Part shown: in pieces, positions 43,746 to 53,790 of the stretch
Position numbering within the stretch: the stretch's first letter is position 1
How the letters are laid out: every line of letters starts with the position of its first letter
Assembly (NCBI RefSeq): GCF_024171925.1
Contig: NZ_JAMTCO010000021.1
Coordinates: 62,001-126,000 of the forward strand
Source: Actinokineospora diospyrosa
GTDB lineage: Bacteria; Actinomycetota; Actinomycetes; Mycobacteriales; Pseudonocardiaceae
DNA: 64,000 nt
Reading direction: 5' to 3'
Notes under the pieces: model-generated
The model's database searches: none
Told to the model about the DNA's origin: nothing
The model's input: only the letters and a program-made list of their open reading frames with translations
Program-made: the position numbers and the translations under genes

Positions 43746-43801
43746 GCCGCGCCGGGTCGTGACTGCGACGCCTCGCCTGGGCGGGTGAAGGGGAACGGTA
43801 C

Positions 43802-44569
43802 GTGGCAGTAGGGGGAGTTCTGGTGGCCGGGGCGCTGCTCTTGGCGGTCCCGGTGGCGGCCTTGGTCTACGGCGTGCGGAAGTTCCGGACCGAACCGCGG
43901 AGCTGGACCGTGTTCTGCCTCGGCTGTGTCGCGCTGATTGTTCCGTGGTGCCTGGCGTTGCTGGAAAAAGCGCGCATCGTGCGAATTGGCGGCACGCCGT
44001 CGAACGTTTTCGAGAAGGCCGTCAACGCGGCGATGGAACTGTTCTCCATCGCGAGCCCGGTGGGTGTCGTCCTGCTGGTGGTCGCGTTCGTGATGAGGAG
44101 CAGGGCGGCAGCGCCGGTCGACGAGCAGCACCCGGGTGAGCCCGCGGATCCTGGGGATCCAGCGCCGCGCAAGGCGACCACCGTGCGGTTGTGGCCCGTG
44201 CTGGTCATCGGGGCGTGCGCCACAGTGGCCGCAGCGGTCATCGGCTACTCCATCCCGGTCGACGACGCGTCCCCCAGCTTCGTCCAAGGGACCGTGGACC
44301 GGGTCGACGACCAGCTCTCCACGTTCGTCTTCAAGCGGGACGGCCTCGACCTGTCGGGGGTCGGCAACACCTACCCGCTCGACAACCCGATGTGGGTGGA
44401 CCACACGGGGCAGAAGCACCTGAACAGCCGCCCCGAATGCCTGACCACCCCCCTGACCCACCCAGCGCGAGTAGAACTGGCCCTCCTGGACGTCCAGGGC
44501 AACCCGGACGCGGGCTTCGGCAACTACAGGCTCCTGTTCTCCGTCCGCTGCCTCGACCGCGTGGCATAG
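43802..44569 (+). CDS. Membrane protein with C-terminal extracytoplasmic domain
   Basis: 255 residues. Four predicted membrane helices (ALLLAVPVAALVYGV; FCLGCVALIVPWCLALLE; ASPVGVVLLVVAFVM; VLVIGACATVAAAVIGYSI) followed by about 100 residues outside the membrane with two cysteines (RPECLTT, SVRCLDR). No known domain. GTG at 43802 has AAGGGG eight bases upstream. Same strand as the hydrolase, 56 bases downstream, so the pair may be co-transcribed. Confidence 0.65.
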   Translation: MAVGGVLVAGALLLAVPVAALVYGVRKFRTEPRSWTVFCLGCVALIVPWCLALLEKARIVRIGGTPSNVFEKAVNAAMELFSIASPVGVVLLVVAFVMRSRAAAPVDEQHPGEPADPGDPAPRKATTVRLWPVLVIGACATVAAAVIGYSIPVDDASPSFVQGTVDRVDDQLSTFVFKRDGLDLSGVGNTYPLDNPMWVDHTGQKHLNSRPECLTTPLTHPARVELALLDVQGNPDAGFGNYRLLFSVRCLDRVA

Positions 44570-44628
44570 CCACTGCCCCCGCCGCGCAATGTCCTTAGTG
44601 GACCAAGTGGCCTCGGTGGATCCCTGGA

Positions 44629-45072
44629 TCAGCCGATCCGGTCGACGACATGATCCCCGGTCCGGCACACCCACACCGCGATCCCGTCCCGCAGTTCGGG
44701 GTGCTGGCCGACCCGGTGCTGCGGACACACCGGCCACACGACGCGATCGCGCGAGGCGATGAGCGACTGCGCGGCGTCGGCGATCCAGACCAGGGCCAGC
44801 GCGCGGGTCACCGCCCACACCTGGTCGTGGCCGACGGTATTGCCATCCACCCGCATCTCCGGCCGGTGCCCGAGCGCCGCCTCCGCCTGATCGAGGACCA
44901 CCGGCACCAGTTCGGCCACCAGCTCCCGCTGCCGCTGGGCGGCCAGTTCCTCGACGTACCAGGCAGGTGCGCTCCCGTGGCTGTCGAACACCTCTTCCAA
45001 CCACGGGCGCACCAGCGGGTCGTGGACCTCGGACCCGAGCACGGGTTCGAGGTCCACGACCCAGGAACTCAC
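44629..45072 (-). CDS. Candidate immunity protein for the RHS protein
   Basis: 147 residues, soluble. The N-terminal half is helical and acidic (DPLVRPWLEEVFDS; QRQRELVAELVPVVLDQAEAAL). The C-terminal end has WPVCPQHRVGQHPEL and AVWVCRTGDHVVDRIG, a Cys-x-x-His and Cys...His pattern that could bind zinc. The GTG at 45072 overlaps the RHS stop as GTGA, so translation is coupled. In polymorphic toxin loci the gene directly after the toxin encodes its immunity protein, which is why I propose that role; similar proteins with this zinc-like end also occur alone in actinomycetes, so it could be unrelated. Confidence 0.6.
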   Translation of the reverse strand: MSSWVVDLEPVLGSEVHDPLVRPWLEEVFDSHGSAPAWYVEELAAQRQRELVAELVPVVLDQAEAALGHRPEMRVDGNTVGHDQVWAVTRALALVWIADAAQSLIASRDRVVWPVCPQHRVGQHPELRDGIAVWVCRTGDHVVDRIG

Positions 45073-48000
45073 CAGATCATCCCGACGTACCAAAAGCCGA
45101 ACCTGCCGTAGAGGGTGAGAGTGCCGGACGCGGAGAACGTCATCCTGTCAAATGGTCCCAGATAGCAGGTCCAGAACGTCCAGCAGTAGTACCCGCCGCG
45201 GGCCCTGGACCCCAGGTTGGAGTACCAGCTCCCGTGGAAGGTGTACATCCCCAGCTCACCGTGGGAGTAGCTGCCACCGCCGATGCGCCACCCGTTCGCC
45301 GTGAACGAGTACCCGAACCCGGCGCGGATGTAGGCCCACGCCCACACGCCGTGGAACCGGAACCACCACTGCATCGAGCACCGGTTCCCGTCGCAGATCC
45401 GCTGCATGCCCGCGCACCCCGAGGCGTTGCACCTGCTGAACTGCCGTGCCCACAACCTGCCGTCGAGGTCCTGGTTGTTGACCGGGTCCTGGTTGGCGTA
45501 GTCGTAGGCGTTGGCCGAGCCGCCCGCGACCGGGTCGGTCTGCAAGAACCGGCCCAGCGACGGCGAGTACAGCCGGACCCCCATGAGCATCACGCCCCCG
45601 AGGGACTCGGCCGACCGCAGGTGCGTGCCGAGGTAGCCGTACCGCGCGCCGGAGGTCTGGTTGCCGAACTCGTCGGAGTTCCGCACCACCGGTGCCTGCC
45701 CCGCGGTCAGCGGGAGGGCCACCACGACGTCGTCGTGCAGGTTGGTCAGCTGCAGCACGGTGCCCGCGCTGCCCGTGGTCGCGGCGAGGCCCTCCGCTGG
45801 CGCCAGCACGTTGCGCGTGAGGTCGCCGTTGGAGCTCTCCACGATCCACCGGGGGCTGTCGCTGTCGCCGTCGTAGTGGTTGACCTTGGTGCCGGTCGGC
45901 TGCCACGTGCCGCCCACGTTCGACTCGGTTGCCGAGGTCCGCACCCGCGACCCGGTGTCCAGCGTCCAGGTCTGCCTGCGGTCGCCCACCGTCACCCGCT
46001 GCGCGAGGTCATTGGCGTAGTAGGCGAACGTGGCGCCACCGGGGAGCGTGGTGGTGCGACCGAACGCGTCGTAGGTGATCCCGGTGTCGACCAAGCGGTC
46101 GGCCGAGTCGTGGGTGTGCGTCTTCTGCGTGCCGCCCGAGGTAGGGCAAGGTGCGTTAGGCAGCGCCGCCGCGGTGGTCAACGACTTACGGTTCGAGTGC
46201 TTGTCGAAGGTGTAGGTACGCCGCGTGCACACCGCGTCGGTGGTGTCATCGACACCGGCGAGCCTGCCGACAGCGTCGTAGCGGTAAGACTGCGACGACA
46301 CGCGGCCCGGCGAACCGACGTGACTGAGTCGTTCGCCGTGCACGGACAGGGTTGCCGAGTCGCTCAGCAGCACCGCCCCATCGGAGTCACGGGTGTAGAC
46401 CCGCGATACCGCTTGCCCGGTGGGGTCGGCCGACTGCCGCATCGTGTAGCCGCCCGGCAGCCGCTGCTCGGACACGGATCCGTTGGCGTCGTACCGGGTG
46501 CCGAACTGGCCCGCCACCGAGTCCGTCCGCCCCGTGACGACCCCGCGCGCGTCGATGGCGGTGTCGTAGCTGGACACCGCGGTCGCCAGCGTGGACTCGG
46601 TCTCCCGGACCGGGCGGTTGAGCAGGTCGTACTCGGCGGTGGACACCCCGTTGTCGGCATCGGTGTAGGACACCTGGCGACCCAGCTTGTCCTTGACCCG
46701 GGTGATGGTCCCGCCGGTCGTCGACGTCGTGCTGGTGACCGCTCCCGTCGCCTGGTCGTAGGCGGTGGTCACGTCCGGGACCGCGGTACCGGCCGACCCG
46801 GTGATCGACACCAGGGTGGTCCGACCCGCCGCGTCGTGGGTCGTGGTCGCCGTGCGGGTGCTGCCGTTCGCGGTCTCGACCAGCTTGGTCACCTGGCCGA
46901 AGAGCCCGTACTCGGTGGTCTTCACCGGTAGCGCCGACGGGTTGGTGCCGCCGCCGGTGATGGCGCCACCCGGCCCGGTGGAGCACACCAGGCCCGACCA
47001 CTCCGGGCGTCCGGCGCACGCGCCGGTGCCGGGTCCGGTGTAGTAGGCGGTCACCGTCGTGCCCGCGTCGGTGCCGGTCGAGTCGGGCGCCAGGGTCTTG
47101 ACCACCCTGCCCTGCGCGTCGTACTGCGTGGACGTGGTGATCGCCAGGCCGCCCGGGTCCTTGGTGGTGGACGTGGCCAGCCCCTTCACCCAGTCGAACC
47201 CGGTGGCGGTGACCCGCGTGTCGGCGTGCAGCACGGGCTGTTCCCGCAGCTGGGCGCCGACGGTCACCGAGGTCACCTGGTCGCGGATGGTGGCCGAGCC
47301 GTCGGTCGGCCTGCCCGAGTCGTACTCGGTGACGGTCCTGGTCCGCGCGGCGACGCGGCTGCCCGCCGCGGCCACCGTGGTCGTGCCGTCGACGAGCGCG
47401 TTCACCAGCCCGATGTGGTGCAGGGGACCGAGCTCCTCGACCTTGCGGGTCCCGTCGGGGGAGTAGGTGACGCGGGAGGACAGCAGTTCCGCCCGCTCCG
47501 CGCTCGGCAGGCCCGCGATCCCGAGGGCGGTGAGCCGCGCGTCGGTGGACAACGCCAACGCCCGGTTCGCCGCGGTCAGGTCCCGCACCAGGTTGCCGAA
47601 CTTGTCGCGCTCGCTGGTCGTGATGTTGCCCGCGGGGTCGGCGGTGTTGACGCGCTCACCCGAGGGGTCGAGGTAGTGCACCGTCGCCCGGCCGTAGCCG
47701 TTCGCGGGCAGGTCCGACCCGGTCGAGGAGGTGGGGACCGAGTCGGCCGGGAAGATCGCGGTCGCGTCGGTCGGTGCCTGGTGCTGGCCCCACGTCCGCA
47801 CCTCGGTCGTGCCCAGTTGGCGCGGCGCCGCCGAGCCGGTGGTCGGCACGCCGTAGACCACGGTGGTGGTCGAGGTGCCCGAGACGACGTCCCGGCTGCC
47901 CTGCTGCAACGCGGGGCGGGTCACCTTGAGCAGCATGCCGTCGCCCGAGGTCGCCGAGCCGCCCGCTGAGCCGTAGACGAAGGTCCACGGCAGCAGCCCG

Positions 48001-51000
48001 GGCGGGGTCAGCGTGGTGACCCGACCGGCGGCGTCGTAGTCGTAGCCGGTCTTGAGCGCGGGGGAGACCCGCGGGTCCCACACCTCCCGCAGCCTGCCCT
48101 GGTCGTCGTAGGCGTACGCGGCGACGGCAGTGGCGACCGAGGCGGTCCCGCCGGGCGGGGTGGCCCACAGGGTCAACTGGCGCAGTTGCCCCGCGTAGTC
48201 GCCCAGCGTCGAGCCGGTGGCGGTCGTCGCGGTGGCGTAGCCGAACTCCAGGACACGGCAGCCCTGGGTGGCCGGGTCGCTCTGGCAGGCCGCCGCGGTC
48301 GCCGCACCCGGTGCGATGAGCCGCTTGGGCCGGGCGAGCGTGGTCCCGTTCACCACGACCTTCTCCGACACGACCACGGTGGTGCTGTCGGTGAGCCCGT
48401 TGACCAGCGAACTGGTCACCTGCCAGGTCGTGGCCGCCGGGTCGACCTTGCCGAACGCGGTGACCGTGCCGATGGTGTCGGTCAGGGTGAACCCGGTGCT
48501 GAAGCCGCCGGTGAGCGTCAACGACTCCGCGCCGACCTGCGGCACCCAACCGGTGCTGGTCGCGTTCGCGGTGAACGACACCGCCGAGCCGTCCTCCAGG
48601 ACCACGTCGAGCGCGGTGTCGGTGGTGCGGCGCAGGTGGGTGTACTGCGACTTGCCCGACTCCGCGCTGATCCCGGACACCCACTCGTCACCGAGGATGG
48701 CCGCCTGCCCCTCCTGCGTGGACCCCGCGTGCGGTGCCCGCGAGTTGGCGGAGCGGGTGAAGGAGAGGCCGAAGAAGGAGGCGTCGGTGCCCTCGAGGGA
48801 GTGATTACCGGTCAGCAGGTTGACCGACCCGGGGCCGATCTCCTCGCTGGTGGCGCCGTCGGCGTCGCGGTCGACCACGAGCTTGAGCGGCCCGGTGGCG
48901 CCCAGGGCGCTGTTGGGGCCGGTGAAGTCGGCCTTGACCTGGATCGCGCCGTCCGGGGTGACCGTGTCGGTGGCGGTCCACACCAGAGTCGGCGTCCGGC
49001 CCGCGGTCATCGCGACCGGCCACGAGGTGAGGGCCTGGCCGTCCTTGGTGACATGGCCGGGCGGGACGGTCGTCCACGGGTCGGCGTCGGAGCGCCGCCA
49101 CAGCAGGGTCGCCTGGTCGTACTTGGTGTCGGCCTCCACGGCCACCGCGACCCGTCGGGCGGTGTGGGTGCCCTCGGACGGGGTGTCGAAGCCACCGGGT
49201 CCGGCGTGGAAGGTGTAGTTGACCGCCTCGGACCTGTTGTCCGCGCGGTCGACCGACCGGACCTTGAGCGTGTGGGTGCCGTCCTTGGGCGGGGTAGCGG
49301 TGAAGGACACCGCGCCGGGGGCGCCGCCGGTGGGCACCTTGGTCCACGTGTCGCCGTCGAAGCTCCACTCCAGCCAGTGGTGGTCGGCCGCGGGTGGGGT
49401 GGCGGTGAACGTGCCGGACTGCCCGCCGCCCTTGACCCACTGGGTCGACGGGTAGTCGGTGGAGTTCAGGCCGGTGGGCGCCGACGGGGCGGTCGTGTCG
49501 ACGACGAACGAGGTGAACGGCGACCACGTGGTGCTCCAGTGGGTGCCGTCGAAGGCGGTCGTGCGGAACTTGTAGGTCTGCCCGTTGGTGAGCTTGCCCG
49601 CGTCGACGGTCGCGGTGGCGACCTGACCGGCGGGCACGTTCTCCATGACCTGCGTGTCGACCACCGTGCCCGCGCTGTTCTGCACCTCGAACACCGCGCG
49701 CAGAGTGTCGTTGTCGGCGTCACCGGTGCGGTAGCGCAGGGTCGGGGTGGTGGTGTTGACGCGGAACTCGCCGCCGTAAGAGAAGAACGGCGGACCAGCC
49801 TGGGCGTCGGTGCCGTCCTTGGGGCGGTAGTTGTACGTCACCTCCAGCGTCGGGATCTGGTTGGCCGCCGCGTTGCCGGAGTAGAAGCGCTTCCAGCCGT
49901 AGGTGTCGGCCTCGTTGCCCGCGCGCAGACCCATGCTCGAGCGCGGCTGCCGGGTGCCCGCCCAGTACGCGACCAGACTGGTCGCGTCCACAGTGGAGTA
50001 ACCGGGGTTGTTGCACGTCCCGCCCGAGCGGCGGGTCTCGGTGGGGCTCGCGTGCTTGGTCAGCATCGCGGGCTGGTTGGTCCACCGGGTCGCGCTGGTC
50101 GCCTCGTCGGCCGCCCAGACCTGCCACTCCCTCGGGTCGCACGACCAGGAGTGGTAGTTGAACAGCCGCAGCTTGGCGTCGGTCACCAACGCGTCGGCGA
50201 TCGGCGCGGTGTCCCAGGTGATGAACGAGCGGGCCACCGTCTTGATCGTGTGCGCCGCGTCGTCGTAGGTGCCCGGCCAGCCGATCTTCAGGTCGACCGA
50301 GCCGGACTCGTCGGTGGTGACGTCGGACTCGACGAAGGTGTCGAACACGGTGCCCAGCCGGGTCGTGGACGGGTCGACGCGCACCGGGAAGGTGGTCGCC
50401 GGATCGGCCAGGAACGCCGGGTCTGGGCTCAACCGCAGCTCGATGGTCCCGCCGCGCTGCTGGATGTCCATCCGCACCGGCGCGCGGCGGGTGTGCTCGC
50501 CGGAGTTCTTGTCCACAGTGGAGTCCCACATGACCGGGGCGGGCATGGTCGCCACCGGCTTGCCGGACTTGCGGTCGGTGAACGCGACCCCACCATCGGC
50601 CTGGGCGGTCGCGACAAGCCCGTCCGCCTTGAGCGGCAACGTGTAGCTCACCGGCCCGGCAGGCCGCTTCTTTATGTCGACGAACTGCTCAAACCCGCCC
50701 CGCGTAAGCGAAACCACGACGTCGGCCCCCGGCACGGCGTCGGGGTAGGTGGCGGTCGGACCGTCCAGTCGCGGCGCGGGAAGCCCACCGGGCCATTGCA
50801 GGGTGATCGCCTCGGTACCGGACCCGAGGGTAACCAGATCCCTGACGGGTTCCACAGCTCCGAGCGCCTTGGCACGGATGCCACCAGCGCCCGCCAACCG
50901 GGCGCCGCGCGGATGTGCAGGCGCGGCAACGGAACCGTCAGCTTGCGCGCGCAGGGTGAGGTCGACATCGACCCACTTCCCGTCGCGCTGGAACCGCTTG

Positions 51001-51287
51001 GGCCCTGACGACAACTCCGAGGTCAACGTGCCACCCGGATTGGCCCACGTGGTCGTCGACTCAGACCGCTCGGACAACGCCTCAACCCGACGCCCGGACA
51101 ACCGAGCGGCAAGCCGCGCCGACGGAATGTCCGGTGCCTCAGTGATGTGCTTGAGCTGCCCAACCGGCGCCGCAGCCGGCGCGGCCGCGGTTGGAACGGC
51201 GGTGAGAACCGGCAACGCCGGCGCGGTCAGCAGTAGCGAAAGGATGATGAGCGCGCGCGGACGCGCGCCACCGCGAGGTGGTGACAT
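45069..51287 (-). CDS. Giant secreted RHS/YD-repeat protein
   Basis: 2072 residues. Signal peptide at 1-36 (ALIILSLLLTAPALPVLTAV). Residues about 40-500 form a DNRLRE-type N-terminal region seen in actinobacterial RHS proteins, with Ig/fibronectin-like modules near 520-780. From about 850 on there are YD/RHS repeats (YAYDDQGRLREVWDPR, YDYDAAGRVTTLTPPG, YDALNRP-like). The RHS core ends in GVRLYSPSLGRFLQTDPV and NQDPVNNQDLDG, after which the 128-residue C-terminal tip begins. The tip holds about 11 Trp, 10 Tyr and 11 Phe plus six cysteines. RHS shells enclose and deliver C-terminal toxins. ATG has GGGGG seven bases upstream. The exact activity of the tip is unknown. Confidence 0.85.
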   Translation of the reverse strand: MSPPRGGARPRALIILSLLLTAPALPVLTAVPTAAAPAAAPVGQLKHITEAPDIPSARLAARLSGRRVEALSERSESTTTWANPGGTLTSELSSGPKRFQRDGKWVDVDLTLRAQADGSVAAPAHPRGARLAGAGGIRAKALGAVEPVRDLVTLGSGTEAITLQWPGGLPAPRLDGPTATYPDAVPGADVVVSLTRGGFEQFVDIKKRPAGPVSYTLPLKADGLVATAQADGGVAFTDRKSGKPVATMPAPVMWDSTVDKNSGEHTRRAPVRMDIQQRGGTIELRLSPDPAFLADPATTFPVRVDPSTTRLGTVFDTFVESDVTTDESGSVDLKIGWPGTYDDAAHTIKTVARSFITWDTAPIADALVTDAKLRLFNYHSWSCDPREWQVWAADEATSATRWTNQPAMLTKHASPTETRRSGGTCNNPGYSTVDATSLVAYWAGTRQPRSSMGLRAGNEADTYGWKRFYSGNAAANQIPTLEVTYNYRPKDGTDAQAGPPFFSYGGEFRVNTTTPTLRYRTGDADNDTLRAVFEVQNSAGTVVDTQVMENVPAGQVATATVDAGKLTNGQTYKFRTTAFDGTHWSTTWSPFTSFVVDTTAPSAPTGLNSTDYPSTQWVKGGGQSGTFTATPPAADHHWLEWSFDGDTWTKVPTGGAPGAVSFTATPPKDGTHTLKVRSVDRADNRSEAVNYTFHAGPGGFDTPSEGTHTARRVAVAVEADTKYDQATLLWRRSDADPWTTVPPGHVTKDGQALTSWPVAMTAGRTPTLVWTATDTVTPDGAIQVKADFTGPNSALGATGPLKLVVDRDADGATSEEIGPGSVNLLTGNHSLEGTDASFFGLSFTRSANSRAPHAGSTQEGQAAILGDEWVSGISAESGKSQYTHLRRTTDTALDVVLEDGSAVSFTANATSTGWVPQVGAESLTLTGGFSTGFTLTDTIGTVTAFGKVDPAATTWQVTSSLVNGLTDSTTVVVSEKVVVNGTTLARPKRLIAPGAATAAACQSDPATQGCRVLEFGYATATTATGSTLGDYAGQLRQLTLWATPPGGTASVATAVAAYAYDDQGRLREVWDPRVSPALKTGYDYDAAGRVTTLTPPGLLPWTFVYGSAGGSATSGDGMLLKVTRPALQQGSRDVVSGTSTTTVVYGVPTTGSAAPRQLGTTEVRTWGQHQAPTDATAIFPADSVPTSSTGSDLPANGYGRATVHYLDPSGERVNTADPAGNITTSERDKFGNLVRDLTAANRALALSTDARLTALGIAGLPSAERAELLSSRVTYSPDGTRKVEELGPLHHIGLVNALVDGTTTVAAAGSRVAARTRTVTEYDSGRPTDGSATIRDQVTSVTVGAQLREQPVLHADTRVTATGFDWVKGLATSTTKDPGGLAITTSTQYDAQGRVVKTLAPDSTGTDAGTTVTAYYTGPGTGACAGRPEWSGLVCSTGPGGAITGGGTNPSALPVKTTEYGLFGQVTKLVETANGSTRTATTTHDAAGRTTLVSITGSAGTAVPDVTTAYDQATGAVTSTTSTTGGTITRVKDKLGRQVSYTDADNGVSTAEYDLLNRPVRETESTLATAVSSYDTAIDARGVVTGRTDSVAGQFGTRYDANGSVSEQRLPGGYTMRQSADPTGQAVSRVYTRDSDGAVLLSDSATLSVHGERLSHVGSPGRVSSQSYRYDAVGRLAGVDDTTDAVCTRRTYTFDKHSNRKSLTTAAALPNAPCPTSGGTQKTHTHDSADRLVDTGITYDAFGRTTTLPGGATFAYYANDLAQRVTVGDRRQTWTLDTGSRVRTSATESNVGGTWQPTGTKVNHYDGDSDSPRWIVESSNGDLTRNVLAPAEGLAATTGSAGTVLQLTNLHDDVVVALPLTAGQAPVVRNSDEFGNQTSGARYGYLGTHLRSAESLGGVMLMGVRLYSPSLGRFLQTDPVAGGSANAYDYANQDPVNNQDLDGRLWARQFSRCNASGCAGMQRICDGNRCSMQWWFRFHGVWAWAYIRAGFGYSFTANGWRIGGGSYSHGELGMYTFHGSWYSNLGSRARGGYYCWTFWTCYLGPFDRMTFSASGTLTLYGRFGFWYVGMIW

Positions 51288-51805
51288 ACAAAGACCCCCA
51301 GGTCAGGCCGGCCAGTCGACTCGGCCCAGCGAGCATCACCGCCACACCACCCCAGCGGCAATCCACCAAAAGGCCTATAGCCCCAACACCCCTGGTCATC
51401 CCCATTGCGGGCCTCCGGCAGTTCCCACCCCACACCGGCAGATCTCACACCCCCATGTCGTGTCCCGTCCAAACCCTCGAATCCCGCCTTAGACACCCGC
51501 CCAATCACCCATTCCCGCTCCCGGTGACGACGGCACGGATGATGCAACGAGTCATCGAGTAACCCAAGAGGCCACGCAGCGCCCAAGGTCGTACCGCCCC
51601 GACGTGCAGCTGCCTATGGACGGCCGATCGCCGCCAGCTCTGAAAGCTGGCCTGCTACGAACAAGCCAGCCACGCCATCCACGTGGACGGTGTTCCCCAC
51701 CAACACCCCGGCCTGTCTCGCACAGTGCCCGTGGCAATAGCCGAGCCTTGGGTTCATCACGGCCTGCACCGTCCGCTGGTCGATCGTGTGGGCAGCCTGG
51801 TGCGG
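51288..51805. other. Intergenic stretch upstream of the RHS gene
   Basis: About 520 bases holding the RHS promoter region on one side and the end of the HD-protein operon on the other. No supported gene; open frames are Pro/Arg/Thr-rich without ribosome sites. I cannot pinpoint the RHS promoter. Confidence 0.5.
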
Positions 51806-52372
51806 TCAGCGGTCGCGCCAGGCGAGTGGGGACACGTGGAGGGCCGCGTCGGCGATTCGTCGGGCGGTGTCGGTTTGGAGGTTGTTGTGGGCGGAGTTGA
51901 TCCATCCGTCGACGCGCTGGACGCCGATCTCCCGGTATTCGACGGCTTGGAGCAGCATCTCCAGTTTGTCCGCGTCGGCGGCACACAGCGCCTCGCGCGT
52001 GTCGCGTGCCTCGTACTCGTCGACGGCGTGGCGCACCATGTCGCGGGCGCGGGCTGGGAGGGCGGCGGTCTGGTCAGCGGTGATCTGGCGTGGGTCTGGC
52101 TTGGAGAGGTATTTAGTGGCGGTGTGCGGGAGGTCCCCGGTCCGCGTCTCCTGGGTGTCGTGCCAGAGCGCGAGCAGCGCGGCGCGGGCGGGGTCGGCGT
52201 TCTCCTCGACGGCGATGATCGCGGCGAGTTGCGCGACCCGCATGGTGTGCTCGGCCACCGACTCCGGGTCTCGAACACCGGCGTGCCACCACCCGGTGCG
52301 CCTCATCCTTTTCAAGATCCCCAACTCATAGCCGAAGGCCGCAAGAGCGGTGGCATCGTCTGGCACGGTCAC
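51806..52372 (-). CDS. HD-domain phosphohydrolase, YfbR/HDDC2-like
   Basis: 188 residues. SVAEHTMRVAQLAAII provides the first His, ALWHDTQE the HD pair, and AADADKLEMLLQAVEY the last Asp, the metal-binding set of the HD domain. The overall match is to 5'-deoxynucleotidase YfbR/HDDC2-type proteins. Likely reaction: removal of phosphate from nucleotides; exact substrate unknown. It begins eight bases after the stop of the HTH regulator on the same strand, so the two form one operon. Confidence 0.85.
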   Translation of the reverse strand: MTVPDDATALAAFGYELGILKRMRRTGWWHAGVRDPESVAEHTMRVAQLAAIIAVEENADPARAALLALWHDTQETRTGDLPHTATKYLSKPDPRQITADQTAALPARARDMVRHAVDEYEARDTREALCAADADKLEMLLQAVEYREIGVQRVDGWINSAHNNLQTDTARRIADAALHVSPLAWRDR

Positions 52373-52380
52373 GGTTTCTC

Positions 52381-53769
52381 CTAGCGGCTGGCGAGACGAA
52401 GCGCGTAACGCAGCCCAGCGAGTTGGTCTCGACCCAGCGGGGTGAGCGTCGGGGCGGATGAGAGTTGGTCGAGTGCGGTGGTGACCTTGGCCCGGACGGC
52501 GACCGGTCCGGCGAGCAATGAAGGCCGAGAGGCGATCAGGGCGTGCAGTGTGTGGAGGTTGAGCGCCAGGTGAGGTGATCCAGGGACCATGCGGTCGGTC
52601 AGGTGGTGCAGGAGTCTGGCGCCGACCCAGGCTTGGGTGTTGCTGTCCGCCATGAACTCGTCGCTGGTCTGCTCGCTGGGGAGTTCACCGATCCAGTACG
52701 CCCAGTAGTTCAGGTTCGCGACCTCGGCGCCGCCGCCCACAGTGCGTTCGACGAAGTCGTGCAGGTGGGTGCCTTCGCCCATCGACGCCAACGCGACCGA
52801 GGCCGACCGCGCCTCTAGCAGATGGGTGATGTCGTGGTCTTTCACCGGCTGGCGCCCGGCACGAGTCCATTCATCCCGGAGCCAGTGCACGACTTGGGGC
52901 CTACTGTCGAATCCGAGCAGATATACCGCCTGCCGACGCAGGAGCGCCTCGTTGGCTCCCCTTCCTCGTTCGGCCACGGTCAGCAGGTGGTCGAAGAACC
53001 GCGCCACCTGTTCATTCGATAGCGCCGGTCGCTCGGAGAAGGTGCTCGTGGGCGCTTTCGATACGAACTCGGCAAGGTGCTGCGGCATGATCCCCGTGAG
53101 AGGCCAGGTGATGAGGTTGGTGATGGAACGGCGGTGCACGCTAGCCGCCAAGGGGTGTGTATCGGCATCCACCCACTGTCCGCCCGCCGTGATGGCGGTC
53201 GACAAGACCTGGTCAGCCTCAACCGCCTCCCGAAGATGGCGCCCCGTCGACGCAGGCGACCCCAGACGAGCCAGCCGAGCGCTCAGGCGAAGGAAAACTC
53301 CCGCCCGCAGCGTCCCCAGCGGCTGCCACCCCGACTCCCAGCCCTGCACGGCGGACAGGTCCACCCCAAGCGCGGCGGCGAGGCCGCTCTGAGTCAGCCC
53401 GGTCGACCGGCGGGCAAGCTTGAACACCTGCCCAGACACCAAGCCCGACCCCGACTCATCGGTCAGGTTCTGCCCGGATGGCCTCGCCGGGTGGAGACGA
53501 TCCTCGAAGTACCGAGCAAGCGACCCTCCTGCGGGTTCGCTCAACAGCAATCTGAAGCGCAGGGTGGCGTCCGTGTCGGCTCGACCCAGCGCGGTGTCCA
53601 GGATCGCCTGCGTGTCCGGCCGAGGTGACGTATCCGCCTTGAGGGCCTCCCACTTGGCGACCGTGCGCACGGCCACCCCCAAGTGCTCGGCGAACGCACG
53701 CACACTCAAACGCAGGGCGCGGCGCAGAGCACTAGCCTCCCGGCCAGTCCAGTGACCCACCGACGCCAT
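52381..53769 (-). CDS. HTH regulator, module 1 (with HD protein)
   Basis: 462 residues. N-terminal helix-turn-helix: GHWTGREASALRRALRLSVR then AFAEHLGVAVRTVAKWEA, followed by TSPRPDTQAILDTALGRAD, nearly the same as in two other genes in this window. A second Cro/C1-type HTH lies at about 125-180 (TGLTQSGLAAALGVDLSAVQGWE), unlike the other two paralogues. The C-terminal 270 residues are helical without a recognised domain. ATG at 53769 has GGAAGGAG six bases upstream. It is divergent from module 2 and preceded by the shared direct repeat at 53825-53841. Likely controls its own operon. Confidence 0.8.
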   Translation of the reverse strand: MASVGHWTGREASALRRALRLSVRAFAEHLGVAVRTVAKWEALKADTSPRPDTQAILDTALGRADTDATLRFRLLLSEPAGGSLARYFEDRLHPARPSGQNLTDESGSGLVSGQVFKLARRSTGLTQSGLAAALGVDLSAVQGWESGWQPLGTLRAGVFLRLSARLARLGSPASTGRHLREAVEADQVLSTAITAGGQWVDADTHPLAASVHRRSITNLITWPLTGIMPQHLAEFVSKAPTSTFSERPALSNEQVARFFDHLLTVAERGRGANEALLRRQAVYLLGFDSRPQVVHWLRDEWTRAGRQPVKDHDITHLLEARSASVALASMGEGTHLHDFVERTVGGGAEVANLNYWAYWIGELPSEQTSDEFMADSNTQAWVGARLLHHLTDRMVPGSPHLALNLHTLHALIASRPSLLAGPVAVRAKVTTALDQLSSAPTLTPLGRDQLAGLRYALRLASR

Positions 53770-53790
53770 GCACGCTCCTTCCCTGCGCCC

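Noticed and set aside
48186-51008. A 940-codon plus-strand frame opposite the RHS gene
   Set aside because: Arg/Gly/Val-rich shadow of the RHS coding sequence, without a ribosome site or domain.
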